This document shows, in pieces, positions 63,662 to 64,000 of a stretch of DNA of 64,000 nucleotides. The notes beneath the pieces are model-generated. The model made no database searches. It saw nothing but the letters and a program-made list of their open reading frames with translations, and was not told where the DNA came from. Source of the DNA: Methyloterricola oryzae (lineage in GTDB: Bacteria; Pseudomonadota; Gammaproteobacteria; Methylococcales; Methylococcaceae). The number at the start of each line of letters is the position of its first letter. Position 1 is the stretch's first letter. The stretch is from the NCBI RefSeq assembly GCF_000934725.1, contig NZ_JYNS01000012.1:62001-126000 (forward strand). Direction: 5' to 3'. The position numbers and the translations under genes were made by a program.

Positions 63662-64000
63662 CTATTCGCGCTTGCTAGCGTGTTGACTGGCTGCTCGCGC
63701 CCCTTTCCGGAGATTCCCTGGCTTCCCCGAGAGCAGCAGCATCTTTCCGAGTTACAAGGCAAGGCGAACTTTAGCAGCCGTCTCGAGCTTGCGCGCCTCT
63801 ATTTTCAGCATAACCGCATAGATGACGCCGGTGACATTCTAGATTCGCTGGTCGGCGAACAGCCCAATAACGTAGAATCAAAAGCCTGGCACGCCGCTAA
63901 CCGCTGTAAACTGGCGGAACGCAGAGGGCCTTGGCTGCTCAGCAGCGACAAGATGATGCTGCTTTGGAGTGGTATGACCGAGCTCGAACGCGCCGGGCAT
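63662..64000 (+). CDS. Lipoprotein with helical repeats, start unclear, 3' end beyond the window
   Basis: The frame gives LFALASVLTGC, a clear lipoprotein signal with lipobox LTGC, followed by SRPFPEIPWLPREQQ and a helical region RLELARLYFQHNRIDDAGD and ILDSLVGEQPNNVESKAW that resembles a tetratricopeptide repeat. There is a stop (TAA, 63656-63658) just upstream and no in-frame ATG before the signal; the nearest ATG (63658) is one base out of frame. Either a frameshift lies between 63660 and 63671, or translation starts at an unusual codon; GTG at 63680 would cut off most of the signal. The gene is open to the right edge. Confidence 0.65.

Overview
The window looks like a GC-rich gammaproteobacterial chromosome, most probably that of an aerobic methanotroph. 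This is an inference. Its main support is a three-gene copper membrane monooxygenase operon at 58972-61807 in the order A-B-C, which is the arrangement of the pXMO (pxmABC) operons known from gammaproteobacterial methanotrophs; canonical pmo operons run C-A-B. Housekeeping content (tsaB, a yoaA-type helicase, the alpha-2-macroglobulin/PBP1C pair, agmatine-to-putrescine genes) agrees with a gammaproteobacterium.

Layout. 1-3184: the 5' part of a large multicopper oxidase gene on the minus strand (it runs off the left edge) and an intergenic region with degenerate palindromic repeats. 3185-11115: a lipoprotein and a secreted protein of unknown function, the aguA-aguB pair, a secreted cupin, an FKBP isomerase fused to an unrecognised N-terminal domain, a GT4 glycosyltransferase and a GPH-type transporter. 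11121-19015: PBP1C and a thioester alpha-2-macroglobulin, translationally coupled. 19059-28161: an aldo/keto reductase, a 1398-residue PAS/GAF/GGDEF/EAL sensor, a 60-residue membrane protein, and a tightly overlapping set of TPR lipoprotein, helicase and tsaB.

28212-31843: a quinone/aromatic stress set (azoreductase, YceI, pirin, a broken extradiol dioxygenase) divergent from a LysR gene. 31871-32942: a possible minus-strand structured RNA and a thiopurine methyltransferase. 33273-33950: tRNA-Lys followed by a decayed tyrosine integrase, so this tRNA was once an integration site. 34149-40723: an MscS channel with a cyclic-nucleotide domain, an ECF42-type sigma factor cluster with three DGPF proteins, an SRPBCC and a VOC protein, and a new-looking protein made of two tandem beta-rich repeats and a helix-hairpin-helix tail.

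41109-46313: small secreted and hypothetical genes, a threonine aldolase, then a graveyard of pseudogenes (ISL3 and IS3 transposases, VapC toxin, glutathione S-transferase). 46402-48239: a stand-alone FabF-type synthase coupled to an HxlR regulator with a clear inverted repeat at its start. 48560-54947: a TetR-controlled RND efflux operon with two recognisable operators. 55098-63158: an alpha/beta hydrolase, an MRJP-like secreted protein, a LysR regulator, pxmABC and an MFS transporter. A matching LysR-type box stands upstream of both the MRJP-like gene and pxmA, suggesting one regulon. The window ends inside a lipoprotein gene whose start is unclear.
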